This document shows positions 17,564-28,143 of a stretch of DNA of 64,000 nt, in pieces. Source of the DNA: Pseudomonas sp. Fl4BN1 (lineage in GTDB: Bacteria > Pseudomonadota > Gammaproteobacteria > Pseudomonadales > Pseudomonadaceae); NCBI RefSeq assembly GCF_009908285.1, contig NZ_JAAARM010000008.1, positions 124,001 through 188,000 on the forward strand. The letters are read 5' to 3'. Numbering within the stretch: position 1 is the stretch's first letter; every line of letters begins with the position of its first letter. Under the pieces are notes generated by a model. It was not told where the DNA came from. It saw only the letters and a program-made list of their open reading frames with translations, and ran no database searches. The position numbers and the translations under genes are program-made.

Positions 17564-19759
17564 TCAGGATGCCACCTTCTTCAGCAGATTTTCCAGACGA
17601 TTGCCGGCGGCCCGGTGGTGAAGGATGGCAAAGGCCTTTTCCGCCACCACACTGCCGCCTTCCAACGGTGGCAGGCCACCGCTGTAGATGTTCGAGATCA
17701 CTGTGTATTCGTAGCGGATCTGCGGGTTGCCGCTGAACTGCGCGGCGGCCTGGCGCGCCTTGTCGTCCGGCAGGCGGTAGCCCAGGTAGGCGGACATGCT
17801 CCGTGAGGCCAGGGCATCGCCGCCGGGCCGTTCGCCAATCAGTACGATGATCAATTGCGGTTGCAGGGCCTCACCCACTGACTCTGCCAGCTTGACCCGG
17901 CCGTAGGGCGCGAGGATCGGCTGGCCGATACGCAGTTCGCGGCTGCGCAGGCCGTCCAGCAGCACCGGTAGCAATTCGGGAATGTTGTGATGGATGGCCT
18001 CGGCGCTGAGGCCGTCGGAGATCACGATCTGCACGTCGTTGTATTCCGGTTGCAGGTGACGCAGCACTTCTTCGGTGAGCCGTGCCCCCAGTTCCGGGTC
18101 CTGCAGGTGGGCCAGCTTGTCCGGGGCCGCGGTGCGCAGCTCGCGCAGGGGGATGGCGCCGATCTCGGTGGGGCGCAGGTCGACGTAGATCGCCTCCCGG
18201 GCCACCGCCAGGTTGGCCCGTACCGTGCGCGACACGCTGTTGGCCGGGCGCGGCCCGGCGTTGTCGAAGCCATAGGTGGCCGGAGTGGACTCCAGCAGGC
18301 GCTGGAAGTCGATCTCCGATTCGCAGAAGATCCGCGGGTTGCCCCAGTTCGGCCCGCGCTCCACGTTGCCGTGGGCGTCTTCCTGGAAAATTCCCTTGCC
18401 CAGCGCCCAGCGCAGGTACTCCGGGGCCGGGGCCAGGTCGTGGACCTCGCGCAGGGTCTGGTTGTCGTGGGCGCTGGTGTCGAAGTAGGCGAGCATGCGG
18501 TCGGTGCTCAGGTACACGTCCATGAAGAAGTTGGCCCCGGCGGCAGTCAGCAACTCGGTGGCCATCTGCTGGCCTTCGAGGGTCACTTGCGAGTGCAGGG
18601 TGTAGCAGGGCGCCATGCCCATGGGCAACCCCAGCAGCTTGCCCATGAACTGGTCCTGCAGGCAGGAATAGGTCATCTCGAAGTTGTCGAGGTGGGTTTC
18701 CGGACCGATGAAACCGGTGACGTTGTTCACCATGTACGGCCGGTAGCGCCGCGCCAGCCCATAGCACAGGGCTTCACAGGTGGTCATGTCGATGCCTTCG
18801 TGCTTGCCATAGGTCAGCTCGCTGCCCTGGCCGGTCTCGAAGTACATGAAGTTTTCCGCCACGTCCCGCAATGGACCGCGTTCGGCCATGGCCTGCCAGG
18901 CCAGGTCCAGCAGTTGCACGGTGACGTCGAATTCGTCGGTCAGGGTGCGTTCGGTGCCCGCCAGGCTCTGGAACATGATTTCCACCGGCGCTCCCTGGTC
19001 GAGGCAGGCCAGTTGGGTCTTGATGTGGGAGAGCACGCAGATCTGCGTCGGCGCTCCGGTTTCCCGGCGCAGTTTGTCCAGGTGGCGCAGGGTGGCGCTG
19101 ATGTTGTCCACGGTGTCGATGGCCGGGTTGAGCCCGATCAAGGCGTCGCCCGAGCCCATGCTCAGGCCGGTGTAGACCAGCAGGGTGATGCCGCTGAGGT
19201 TGTCGGTGGGGTGGTTGGGCTGCAGTCGCGACGATAGGGTTCCGGGCAGGCCTACCAGGGTCCGGGCCTTGGCTGCGGCGCCGCTCTTGAGCTTTTTCGA
19301 CAGCAGGATCAGTTCATGCACATCCAGCAGCTTGGCCAGGGCCGCCACCATCACCCCGGTCAGCGCCGTGCCGATGCGGCGTATTTCAGTGCCGTGGCTG
19401 CGCAGCAGGCGATCTTTCAGGCCGCCCAGGGGCAGTTCGGCGATCTCTCTGAAGACCTCGTGGTCGATGTCATAGTTGACCTGCATGACGCTGTCGATCT
19501 GGCCGTGGCGGTCAGTCAGCGGGTGCTCGAAATAGTGAGCCAGGGTCAGTTCTGAGAGCACCTTGCGTGCGCCCTCGCGGGTGATTTCATCCACGGCTGC
19601 AAGCCCCGCTACGCGGTCGCCGGCCTTACTGATGTCGGCGGCGCCGAGCACCGCCTTGAGGCTGGCGAACGTGATCTCGCGGTCCAGCACCCGGGTGCTG
19701 TAGGGGCGTTCGCCAGTTGTGGCAGGTAGGCGGATCTGCGGCAGTGGGGTAAGTGACAT
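17564..19759 (-). CDS. Fused EutB-EutC ethanolamine ammonia-lyase-like protein
   Basis: One continuous 731-residue frame holds an EutB-like half (about 1-475) and an EutC-like half (about 500-731, with VISDGLSAEAIHHN, IIVLIGERPGGDALASRS and YTVISNIYSGG). The EutB half keeps R178 and Q180 in [12 protein letters not shown]211, E308 in YFETGQGS and M413, but the position of E. coli D362, which contacts the substrate amino group, reads A383 in PMGMAPCYTLHS. The EutC half lacks a clear match to the N-terminal [10 protein letters not shown] stretch. It may deaminate a different amino alcohol or have a support role. ATG 19759 has AAGGAG 8 bases upstream; an upstream in-frame ATG at 19876 would overlap eutA. 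It lies between eutA and eutB. Confidence 0.92.
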   Translation of the reverse strand: MSLTPLPQIRLPATTGERPYSTRVLDREITFASLKAVLGAADISKAGDRVAGLAAVDEITREGARKVLSELTLAHYFEHPLTDRHGQIDSVMQVNYDIDHEVFREIAELPLGGLKDRLLRSHGTEIRRIGTALTGVMVAALAKLLDVHELILLSKKLKSGAAAKARTLVGLPGTLSSRLQPNHPTDNLSGITLLVYTGLSMGSGDALIGLNPAIDTVDNISATLRHLDKLRRETGAPTQICVLSHIKTQLACLDQGAPVEIMFQSLAGTERTLTDEFDVTVQLLDLAWQAMAERGPLRDVAENFMYFETGQGSELTYGKHEGIDMTTCEALCYGLARRYRPYMVNNVTGFIGPETHLDNFEMTYSCLQDQFMGKLLGLPMGMAPCYTLHSQVTLEGQQMATELLTAAGANFFMDVYLSTDRMLAYFDTSAHDNQTLREVHDLAPAPEYLRWALGKGIFQEDAHGNVERGPNWGNPRIFCESEIDFQRLLESTPATYGFDNAGPRPANSVSRTVRANLAVAREAIYVDLRPTEIGAIPLRELRTAAPDKLAHLQDPELGARLTEEVLRHLQPEYNDVQIVISDGLSAEAIHHNIPELLPVLLDGLRSRELRIGQPILAPYGRVKLAESVGEALQPQLIIVLIGERPGGDALASRSMSAYLGYRLPDDKARQAAAQFSGNPQIRYEYTVISNIYSGGLPPLEGGSVVAEKAFAILHHRAAGNRLENLLKKVAS

Positions 19760-19787
19760 GGCAAGACTCTCCTTGGCCGGCATCGGC

Positions 19788-21224
19788 TCAGTGCACGCCG
19801 TAGAAGGCGACGGGCACGATGTGCTGGTGGGGTTTTCCCAGATTGATGAAATGCGCTGAACGCTCGCGCACTTCATCGATGACGATCAGGTTGCAAGAAC
19901 TGCGCCCCCAATCCGTGGCGTAGTTGCCCAGGACCTTGCCGACGTTGCTTTCCAGCAGCAGCACCAGCGGCCATTGGCGACCTGGTGAGGCTTCGGCCAG
20001 GGTCTGGGACAAACGAGCTCCCAGTTGGCGGATTTCTTCCAGGCGTGGGGCCTGCCCGCCGTCGAGCAATTGCAGGCAGGCACCGTCTTGGCTGCTCAAG
20101 GCCAGGGCCAGGGCATTCTCCAGCTGTTGCTGGGAGGCACGAATGGACAGGCGGGCGACGATGGGCAGGTCCTTGAGCGGTAGCGCCTCGGGATGAGGCA
20201 AGAACAGCGTACTGCCGGAGATTTCAGTGTTATGCAGGGTCAGGCCGTAGACCGTGGCCCGGCCGCGGTTTTCCGGCACCAGCCGGGTGGCATCGCGCAC
20301 CAGTCGCGGGTGACGAGAGATCGCCAGGGCCAGGTCGATACCCAGGTCGCCGTAATAGGTGGTGCCGGGCAAAGACTCCCCTTGCAGGTGCCGATAGAGC
20401 AGCTCGCCAACGCCCCCGGAAAAGGTCAGGGCCAGGGGCGCTGCGTGGGGCGGGAGGATCAACGGCAGTTGCTCGGTCAACTGGCCGAGTTGGTCGGCAA
20501 AGAACGCCCGATCGCCCTCGACGATCGCCACCAGGGCATCGATGTACCAACTGAGCACGGCGTCCAGTTCCGGGGTATCGAGGCGCTGCCCGGGCATTTT
20601 GTCGATACCCAGGTGATCGAGCAGTGCCCGCCCGAACTCTGAAACACCGCTGAGGCGGTAGCTGCCCGGCTGAAACTGCAGGTGCCGGGCACCGATGAAG
20701 TGGCAGCCGCTGGCCAGCACATTGCCGTCCAGGCCCAAGGCGGCGTTAGTGGTGCCGCCGCCGATATCCAGGTTGAGCATTGGTTGTTCGCGGTGAAAAC
20801 GGCTGAGGGCCGAGCAACTGCCCATGAACGCCAGCCAGGACTCCAGGCCACCGTCATCGGCGCGGGTGACCAACGCGTTGCCGATCAGTTGCCCCACCAG
20901 TTGCGCCAGGGCCTGGGCGTTGTGCCGCCGGGCCGCCAGGCCGGTGATGATCACCCCACCGGAAAACAGCTGCTCCGGGCGTACCCCGGCCTGTTCAAGC
21001 CAGGTTTCGATCAAACCCTGGATCGCGGCTTCATCGATGACCTTGTCCTTGAACGGCGTGAACACCGGGTCGCCGCGAAACAGCACTCGGGGTTCGTTGA
21101 GGGCCATGCGTCCGGTAACGCAGTGGCTGCTGAGGCTGGCCTGGGCGATCAGCACGCTGCTGGTGGTGGACCCGAAGTCCAGCCCCAGCAGCAGTACCGG
21201 TGCGCCGCCAATGGTGGCTTGCAT
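19788..21224 (-). CDS. eutA: Ethanolamine ammonia-lyase reactivating factor
   Basis: A 478-residue EutA protein of the actin/Hsp70-like ATPase superfamily. LLLGLDFGSTTSSVLIAQ is the phosphate-1 loop and MLNLDIGGGTTNAAL the phosphate-2 loop; FSGGVGELLYRHLQG follows. EutA uses ATP to expel damaged cobalamin from inactivated ethanolamine ammonia-lyase so that fresh adenosylcobalamin can bind. GAGG precedes the ATG by 9 bases. Its place between the permease and the fused EutBC gene suggests that it may serve both the fused and the separate lyases, which is inference. Confidence 0.93.
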   Translation of the reverse strand: MQATIGGAPVLLLGLDFGSTTSSVLIAQASLSSHCVTGRMALNEPRVLFRGDPVFTPFKDKVIDEAAIQGLIETWLEQAGVRPEQLFSGGVIITGLAARRHNAQALAQLVGQLIGNALVTRADDGGLESWLAFMGSCSALSRFHREQPMLNLDIGGGTTNAALGLDGNVLASGCHFIGARHLQFQPGSYRLSGVSEFGRALLDHLGIDKMPGQRLDTPELDAVLSWYIDALVAIVEGDRAFFADQLGQLTEQLPLILPPHAAPLALTFSGGVGELLYRHLQGESLPGTTYYGDLGIDLALAISRHPRLVRDATRLVPENRGRATVYGLTLHNTEISGSTLFLPHPEALPLKDLPIVARLSIRASQQQLENALALALSSQDGACLQLLDGGQAPRLEEIRQLGARLSQTLAEASPGRQWPLVLLLESNVGKVLGNYATDWGRSSCNLIVIDEVRERSAHFINLGKPHQHIVPVAFYGVH

Positions 21225-21249
21225 GCAGGCGATCCTCGCCGCGCCGGAA

Positions 21250-22530
21250 TCAGGCCGTGGCCTTCTGGCCCGCCGGTTCTGGGGTTTCTACTGCCTTGCC
21301 GCCCAGGTACTCGCCTTCGGCGATGATCCCCGCCGCCCGGTCCTCGGCTTCCAGTTGCAGGGCCTTGGGCACCGACAGCCAGTAGGCCAGGCCCACCGCG
21401 ACAAAGCCGGCGCTGATCTTGCCGATCAGGACCGGCAGGATGATGGTCGGCTGGAAGTTGGCGGTGAAGGACAGGTGGTCCCCCAGCAGGAAGGCTGCGC
21501 ACACGCCGAAAGCGATGTTGATCACTTTGTCCTTGGGCGGCATGAAGCGCACCAGGCGGAACATGGCGAGGATGTTGGCGATGGTTGCCAGCATGCCGGC
21601 GCTGCCCACGGCACTTAGGCCGATCTTGCCGCCGAGGTTTTCCAGCGGCTTGCCCAGGTATTTGCGCAGCAGATAGACCATGGGGAAGGCCCCGGCCAGC
21701 ATGATGCCGATGTAGCCGGCGGTTTCCAGGGCGCGGGTCTGGTCCTGGGCATCGGCGATGATCGGGTGGAAGCCCCAACTGCCGAACACCACGGAGAAGA
21801 CCCCGGTGAAGTATTCGACGATGGAGAACACCAGCACCAGCTTGATCGCCGCGTCCATGGCCCGGCCGAAGATGATGAAACCCTTGATCATCATGTCGGG
21901 CAAAAACCGCAGGCCCAGGGCCAGGGCCACGACGAAGATCAGGATCGGCAGCAGATTGGCGAAGATGCTCCCCAGGCCCAGGGCCAGTTGATAGCTGGCT
22001 TCACCGTTGGTGGTCACCAGTTCACGCACCAGCGGGTTGCTGAAGGCCAGGATCAGGCTGGCGATCATCACGCCTACCGGGATGGTCAGGATGCCGGACA
22101 TGATCCCCAGGGCCATGTACTTGTGGTCGCGCTTGTCGAGCATCGCCAGGCCCATGGGGATCGAGAAGACGATGGTGGCACCGCCCATGAAGCCGGTGAT
22201 CAGCGCCATCACCAGCGCTTCCTTGCTGGCGGCCAGGGCCGAGGCCAGCTGATAGCCGCCCATGTCCGAGGCGATGATCATGGTTGCCGCCAGGGCCGGG
22301 TCGGCACCCAGGGAGTTGAAGAACGGACCGAAGACGGTCTCGATGACCACCGTCAGGTAGGGGATGGAAGCCATGATCCCTGCAGCCGGCACGAAGATAT
22401 AGCCGGTGGCATGGATGCCTTCCATGAATTCTTTGCCCAGCCCGCGCTCGCTGTCGTAGATAGCGGCGAAGGCGCCGAGTACGGCGCAGAGCATGATGAG
22501 GTAGAGCACGTAGTTGCCGATCTGATCCAT
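21250..22530 (-). CDS. eutH: Ethanolamine permease EutH
   Basis: A 426-residue membrane protein of the EutH family with ten or more hydrophobic segments. Family features include YDSERGLGKEFMEGIHATGY near the N terminus, FVPAAGIMASIPYL, MIIASDMGGYQLA and FMGGATIVFSIPMGLAML. EutH takes up ethanolamine, mainly when it is scarce or protonated at low pH. It is the first gene of the five-gene minus-strand eut run; eutA follows after 25 bases. AAGGGA stands before the ATG. I found no sigma-54 match in the gap between it and the dehydrogenase terminator, so its promoter remains unknown and leakage through that terminator is possible. Confidence 0.93.
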   Translation of the reverse strand: MDQIGNYVLYLIMLCAVLGAFAAIYDSERGLGKEFMEGIHATGYIFVPAAGIMASIPYLTVVIETVFGPFFNSLGADPALAATMIIASDMGGYQLASALAASKEALVMALITGFMGGATIVFSIPMGLAMLDKRDHKYMALGIMSGILTIPVGVMIASLILAFSNPLVRELVTTNGEASYQLALGLGSIFANLLPILIFVVALALGLRFLPDMMIKGFIIFGRAMDAAIKLVLVFSIVEYFTGVFSVVFGSWGFHPIIADAQDQTRALETAGYIGIMLAGAFPMVYLLRKYLGKPLENLGGKIGLSAVGSAGMLATIANILAMFRLVRFMPPKDKVINIAFGVCAAFLLGDHLSFTANFQPTIILPVLIGKISAGFVAVGLAYWLSVPKALQLEAEDRAAGIIAEGEYLGGKAVETPEPAGQKATA

Positions 22531-22676
22531 TGGGTGTGTCCCTTGTTATTGTTTTTCAGCAGCCTCTTTGGGCCTTGTGCACGACTGTTTTGGCGCAGAA
22601 CTTCCGACAGCAGTGTCCCGTCCGGCAAGCCTTTGGCGTCGGATCGGAGCAGGTCAAGCGGGCGCGGCGAGGCCGC

Positions 22677-22715
22677 AAAAAAAGACCTCCCGGCGACCTG
22701 GGTCGCCGGGAGGGT
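22677..22715 (-). terminator. Strong intrinsic terminator after the aldehyde dehydrogenase gene
   Basis: On the minus strand CTCCCGGCGACC and GGTCGCCGGGAG form a perfect 12-base stem with a very short loop, followed by T7 and GCGG. It begins right after the dehydrogenase stop, separating that gene from eutH. Confidence 0.9.
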
Positions 22716-22718
22716 CGA

Positions 22719-24239
<1,521 letters not shown>

Positions 24240-24303
24240 GGTGGGTATCTCCTGGCTTTTATGCTTATGGGGGAGGACGCGCTGTAGCGCATGCAAAGCG
24301 TAG

Positions 24304-24320
24304 AGCAAAGGTCGGGCCAG
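24304..24320 (-). promoter_or_regulatory. Sigma-54 promoter of the aldehyde dehydrogenase gene
   Basis: The minus strand reads CTGGCCCGACCTTTGCT, matching the -24/-12 consensus YTGGCACGRNNNTTGCW at all defined positions except one (C for A), with GG and GC at the required 10-base spacing. It lies about 65 bases upstream of the start codon, giving a start site near 24294 and a leader of about 55 bases. The divergent gene encodes a sigma-54 activator. Confidence 0.85.
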
Positions 24321-24405
24321 GGTGGTGCGGACCCTATGGATCAAGGGTTTGTGGATGTTGCGAAGGTTCTTCGCGCAAGCGCTGTAACGGATCAGGCACA
24401 GTCGC

Positions 24406-24445
24406 GAGTGACAGTTTGTAACGCAGATGGCACAAGCTGTGACTC
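24406..24445. promoter_or_regulatory. Inverted repeat, candidate activator binding site
   Basis: GAGTGACAG (24406-24414) and CTGTGACTC (24437-24445) are complementary except at one base, separated by 22 bases. They lie about 90-140 bases upstream of the sigma-54 promoter, where enhancer-binding proteins usually bind. The rest of the gap (24240-24674) shows no gene. Confidence 0.5.
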
Positions 24446-24674
24446 ATGGGTCAAACCAGCATTGCAATGAAACGGCGGCTGGAGGATGCTGGTCCGCATG
24501 CCGAATCTTGTCGGACAGATTTGATGGTTTGTTGCTGTTTCTGCAGGAAGGGAAACGTCCCGGACGTCTTTGGCAGCCTCAAGATTTTGCGTCCCCTTCG
24601 GTGCCGATCGCAGCCTCTGGCAGCGGCTACAGGCTCCGTCCGTGCGTGACAGCGCAGCAGGAGAATAATAAGAA

Positions 24675-26594
24675 ATGCACAGTAGTAATCACTTGAGTCG
24701 GCATGCCCAGCAGGTGCTGACCGTGGCCCAGGGCAAAGCCCATTTGCAGGGCCCGGGCAGCGATCCCTCCATTGCCCGGTCCTGGCTGCGTTGCCTTGAG
24801 GACTATCATCTCGATCCGACCCAGGCCATGGCGCCTACGGTGCTTGAGCACAGTCGCCTGCTGGAGAGCCGCGAGCGCCTGCAGGATGTGCTGCAAATCG
24901 CCGGGGCCGAGATGAGCAACCTGCATCAGCAATTGTCCGGCGCCGGTCACGCGGTGCTGTTGACCGATGCCCGGGGCGTAATCCTCAACCGCATCACCGC
25001 TCCCAGCGAGCGCAAGATCTTCGAGCATGCCGGCCTCTGGCTGGGCGCCGACTGGAGCGAGGCCCGGGAGGGCACTAACGGCATCGGCACCTGCCTGGTG
25101 GAGCGCCAGTCGCTGACCATTCACCAGGGCGAGCACTTTCGTGGTCGGCATACTGGGCTGACCTGTTCCGCGAGTCCGGTGTTCGATCCTCATGGCGAAC
25201 TGCTGGCAGTGCTCGATGTATCGTCGGCGCGCCAGGATGTCTCACGCCAGAGCCAGTTCCACACCATGGCCCTGGTCAACCTCTCGGCGAAGATGATCGA
25301 GAGCTGTTATTTCCTGCGGTATTTCGAAAACCAGTGGCTGCTGCGCTTTCATTTGCAGGCGGAGTCTGTGGGGCTGTTCAGCGAGGGGTTGTTGGCGTTT
25401 GACGGTGAGGGCCGGATCAGTGCGGTGAACCAGAGTGCCTTGAACCTGCTGGGACATGTTCGTGGCGGTTTGTTGGGCAAGCCGGTGGAGAGTTTTTTCG
25501 ACTGTTCCCTGAATGAGTTGCTCAGTCGCGCCAGTGTCAACGCCAGTGCCAGTTGGCCATTGCGTACCCGGGATGGACGCCGCTTGTTTGCCTTGCTGCG
25601 TGGCCAGCCGCAACCTGTCACGCAACCGCTGCTGCGGGCGCCAACAGATGTTGTGCAGCCGCGAACCTCAGGTATCTGCCTGGGGGATGAAGGGCTGCAG
25701 AATGATTTTCGCCGGGCCTCGCGCGTGTTCGAGCGTGACGTGCCGTTGTTGATCAATGGTGAAACCGGTTCTGGTAAGGAGGCCTTCGCCAAGGCTGTGC
25801 ACCAGGGCAGTGCCCGGGCGGAAAAAGCCTTTGTCGCGCTCAACTGCGCGGCAATTCCGGAGAGCCTGATCGAGAGCGAGCTGTTCGGGTATCGCGGCGG
25901 CAGCTTTACCGGCGCGCGCAAGGAGGGCATGCGCGGTAAGTTGCAACAGGCTGATGGCGGTACCTTGTTCCTCGATGAAATCGGCGATATGCCCCTGGCT
26001 TTGCAGACCCGTTTGCTGCGGGTGTTGGAGGATCGCCTGGTGGTGCCTATCGGTGGTGAGCCCCTGGCGGTCAACGTACGCATCATCAGTGCCACCCACC
26101 GCGATCTGCTGGAGCGGGTGCGAGACGGCAGTTTCCGTGAGGATCTGTACTACCGGCTCAATGGCCTGGAGATTGCGCTGCCGGCGTTACGTGATCGCAG
26201 TGATAAATCCCAGTTGCTGGACTTTCTCCTGGCTGAAGAGGCGGGTGGGCAGCCGGTGGTGCTGGATGAAGCGGCGCGCCAGGCGTTGTTGAGTCACTCA
26301 TGGCCGGGCAACGTACGACAGTTGCGCAACGTACTTCGGACCTTGGCGGCCCTGTGTGAACACGGCCGTATCGACCTGGAGGATCTGCCGCCATTGATCC
26401 GGCATGCCCGACCGATGCCCGTCAGCGGGCCAGTCGAGGCAATCCCCGAACGGCCCCTGGAAGACGCCGAGCGTGCGGCGTTGCTGGTGGCTCTGGAGCA
26501 ACAGCGCTGGCATATGACCCATACCGCCGAGCAACTGGGGGTCAGTCGCAACACTCTCTATAGAAAGCTGCGCAAGCACGGTATCGCCCGCTGA
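24675..26594 (+). CDS. eatR: Sigma-54-dependent enhancer-binding regulator (EatR type)
   Basis: A 639-residue activator of the AcoR-like group. The N-terminal ~200 residues look like a GAF sensor (HAVLLTDARGVILN, EGTNGIGTCLVERQSLTI), followed by a PAS-like stretch near 235-290, an AAA+ domain (Walker A NGETGSGKEAFAKAVH, Walker B GGTLFLDEIGDMPL, ATHRDLLERV) and a Fis-type helix-turn-helix at the end (TAEQLGVSRNTLYRKLRKHG). The sigma-54-contact loop reads GGSFTGA where most activators have GAFTGA. In P. aeruginosa the regulator EatR (PA4021) controls ethanolamine genes with RpoN; orthology is inferred from context. AGGAG lies 11 bases before the ATG. Confidence 0.85.
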   Translation: MHSSNHLSRHAQQVLTVAQGKAHLQGPGSDPSIARSWLRCLEDYHLDPTQAMAPTVLEHSRLLESRERLQDVLQIAGAEMSNLHQQLSGAGHAVLLTDARGVILNRITAPSERKIFEHAGLWLGADWSEAREGTNGIGTCLVERQSLTIHQGEHFRGRHTGLTCSASPVFDPHGELLAVLDVSSARQDVSRQSQFHTMALVNLSAKMIESCYFLRYFENQWLLRFHLQAESVGLFSEGLLAFDGEGRISAVNQSALNLLGHVRGGLLGKPVESFFDCSLNELLSRASVNASASWPLRTRDGRRLFALLRGQPQPVTQPLLRAPTDVVQPRTSGICLGDEGLQNDFRRASRVFERDVPLLINGETGSGKEAFAKAVHQGSARAEKAFVALNCAAIPESLIESELFGYRGGSFTGARKEGMRGKLQQADGGTLFLDEIGDMPLALQTRLLRVLEDRLVVPIGGEPLAVNVRIISATHRDLLERVRDGSFREDLYYRLNGLEIALPALRDRSDKSQLLDFLLAEEAGGQPVVLDEAARQALLSHSWPGNVRQLRNVLRTLAALCEHGRIDLEDLPPLIRHARPMPVSGPVEAIPERPLEDAERAALLVALEQQRWHMTHTAEQLGVSRNTLYRKLRKHGIAR

Positions 26595-26793
26595 GCCCCT
26601 GCGGCTCACGGGTAACCGCTGGTGCAGAGTGCTTTGAGTCGTAGGCGGCGATTCAAGGCTCGCTGCAGGTCCTGCAAATTTATCCTCTGGACGCGGCCCG
26701 AGCCTGCGGAGGCGGCTGTACCTCCCCGTCAGCTAAAGGGTGCGATTTGCAGCCCTCTAGGCTAACCTGCGCCGATGTTTTATGAGGTCGACT

Positions 26794-28143
26794 ATGCACA
26801 TCCATATTCTCGGTATCTGCGGCACTTTCATGGGCTCGATGGCGGTTCTGGCCAAAGAACTTGGCCATCACGTCACCGGTTCCGACGCCAACGTCTATCC
26901 GCCGATGAGCACCCAGTTGCAAGCCCAGGGCATCGAGCTGACGCAAGGTTATGACCCTGCTCAGTTGGACCCTGCGCCGGATCTGGTGGTGATCGGCAAT
27001 GCCATGTCTCGGGGTAATCCGGCCGTGGAATATGTGCTGAATAAAGGCCTGCCCTATGTCTCCGGTCCGCAGTGGCTGGCGGACCATGTGCTGCAGGGGC
27101 GTTGGGTGCTGGCAGTGGCCGGCACCCACGGCAAGACCACTACTAGCAGCATGCTGGCCTGGGTCCTGGAACATGCCGGCATGAGCCCGGGCTTCCTGAT
27201 CGGCGGTGTGCCGCAAAATTTCGCCGTCTCGGCACGCCTGGGGGGCACGCCGTTCTTCGTGATCGAGGCCGATGAGTACGACAGCGCCTTCTTTGACAAG
27301 CGCTCCAAGTTCGTCCATTACCGCCCGCGCACCGCGATCCTCAACAATCTTGAGTTCGATCATGCGGATATTTTTCCTGACCTGGCGGCCATCGAGCGGC
27401 AGTTCCACCATCTGGTGCGCATCATCCCCAGCGAAGGCCTGGTCATTCATCCCACCACCGAGTCGGCCTTGCAGCGGGTGATCGAAATGGGGTGCTGGAC
27501 TCCGGTGCAGACCACCGGCGTTGGTGGCCAGTGGCAGGTCAAGTTGCTCAGCGCCGACGGTTCGGCTTTCGAGGTGATGTTCGAAGGCGTGAGCCAGGGT
27601 GTGGTGGAGTGGGAGCTGACCGGGCAGCACAACGTCGCCAACGCCCTGGCCACCCTGGCTGCTGCACGCCATGTGGGGGTTGTGCCGTCCCTGGGGATCG
27701 CGGGATTGAGCACATTCAAGAGCGTGAAGCGGCGTATGGAGAAAGTCGCCGAAGTGCAGGGCGTGACTATTTACGACGACTTTGCCCACCACCCAACCGC
27801 CATCGCCACCACGCTGGACGGCCTGCGCAAGCGGGTCGGCGATGCACCGGTGATTGCCATTATCGAACCGCGTTCCAACTCCATGAAGCTCGGCGCACAC
27901 CGTGATGGGCTGCCGGAAAGTGTCAATCAGGCCGATCAGGTGATCTGGTATGCGCCGGCCAACCTGGGTTGGGACCTGGCGGCAACGGCGGCGCTGTGTA
28001 CGGTGCCGTCGATTGTCAGCGACTCGCTGGAGGGAATCATCGAGCGGGTGAAAAGCCAGGCCAAGCCTGGTACCCAGGTGGTGATCATGAGCAACGGCGG
28101 ATTCGGTGGCCTGCACGGCAAGCTGGCTGAGGCGCTGCAATGA
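26794..28143 (+). CDS. mpl: UDP-MurNAc:L-Ala-gamma-D-Glu-meso-DAP ligase (murein recycling)
   Basis: A 449-residue Mur ligase paralogue. [20 protein letters not shown] is the N-terminal nucleotide-sugar fold, [19 protein letters not shown] the ATP loop, [18 protein letters not shown] the Mpl-specific central motif, and [11 protein letters not shown] with [14 protein letters not shown] mark the C-terminal domain. It reattaches recovered murein tripeptide to UDP-MurNAc in the cytosol. ATG 26794 is chosen because GAGG lies 7 bases upstream and the conserved MHIHILG start matches the family; an ATG 12 bases earlier lacks a site. It overlaps ubiX as ATGA. Confidence 0.95.
   Translation: MHIHILGICGTFMGSMAVLAKELGHHVTGSDANVYPPMSTQLQAQGIELTQGYDPAQLDPAPDLVVIGNAMSRGNPAVEYVLNKGLPYVSGPQWLADHVLQGRWVLAVAGTHGKTTTSSMLAWVLEHAGMSPGFLIGGVPQNFAVSARLGGTPFFVIEADEYDSAFFDKRSKFVHYRPRTAILNNLEFDHADIFPDLAAIERQFHHLVRIIPSEGLVIHPTTESALQRVIEMGCWTPVQTTGVGGQWQVKLLSADGSAFEVMFEGVSQGVVEWELTGQHNVANALATLAAARHVGVVPSLGIAGLSTFKSVKRRMEKVAEVQGVTIYDDFAHHPTAIATTLDGLRKRVGDAPVIAIIEPRSNSMKLGAHRDGLPESVNQADQVIWYAPANLGWDLAATAALCTVPSIVSDSLEGIIERVKSQAKPGTQVVIMSNGGFGGLHGKLAEALQ

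Noticed and set aside
17987..19237. A 416-codon plus-strand frame opposite the fused eutBC gene
   Set aside because: Val/Gly/His-rich shadow product; the minus-strand reading is a continuous EutB-EutC homologue.
16118..19759. Possibility that the fused eutBC is a frameshifted duplicate in decay
   Set aside because: It is one open frame with a good ribosome binding site and most active-site residues kept, so decay is unlikely.
15176..22718. Cobalamin riboswitch controlling the eut genes
   Set aside because: No gap in the operon is long enough apart from about 150 bases before eutH, and I saw no B12-box-like sequence there.
26680..28140. A 486-codon minus-strand frame opposite mpl
   Set aside because: Shadow of the Mur ligase gene; no domain seen.
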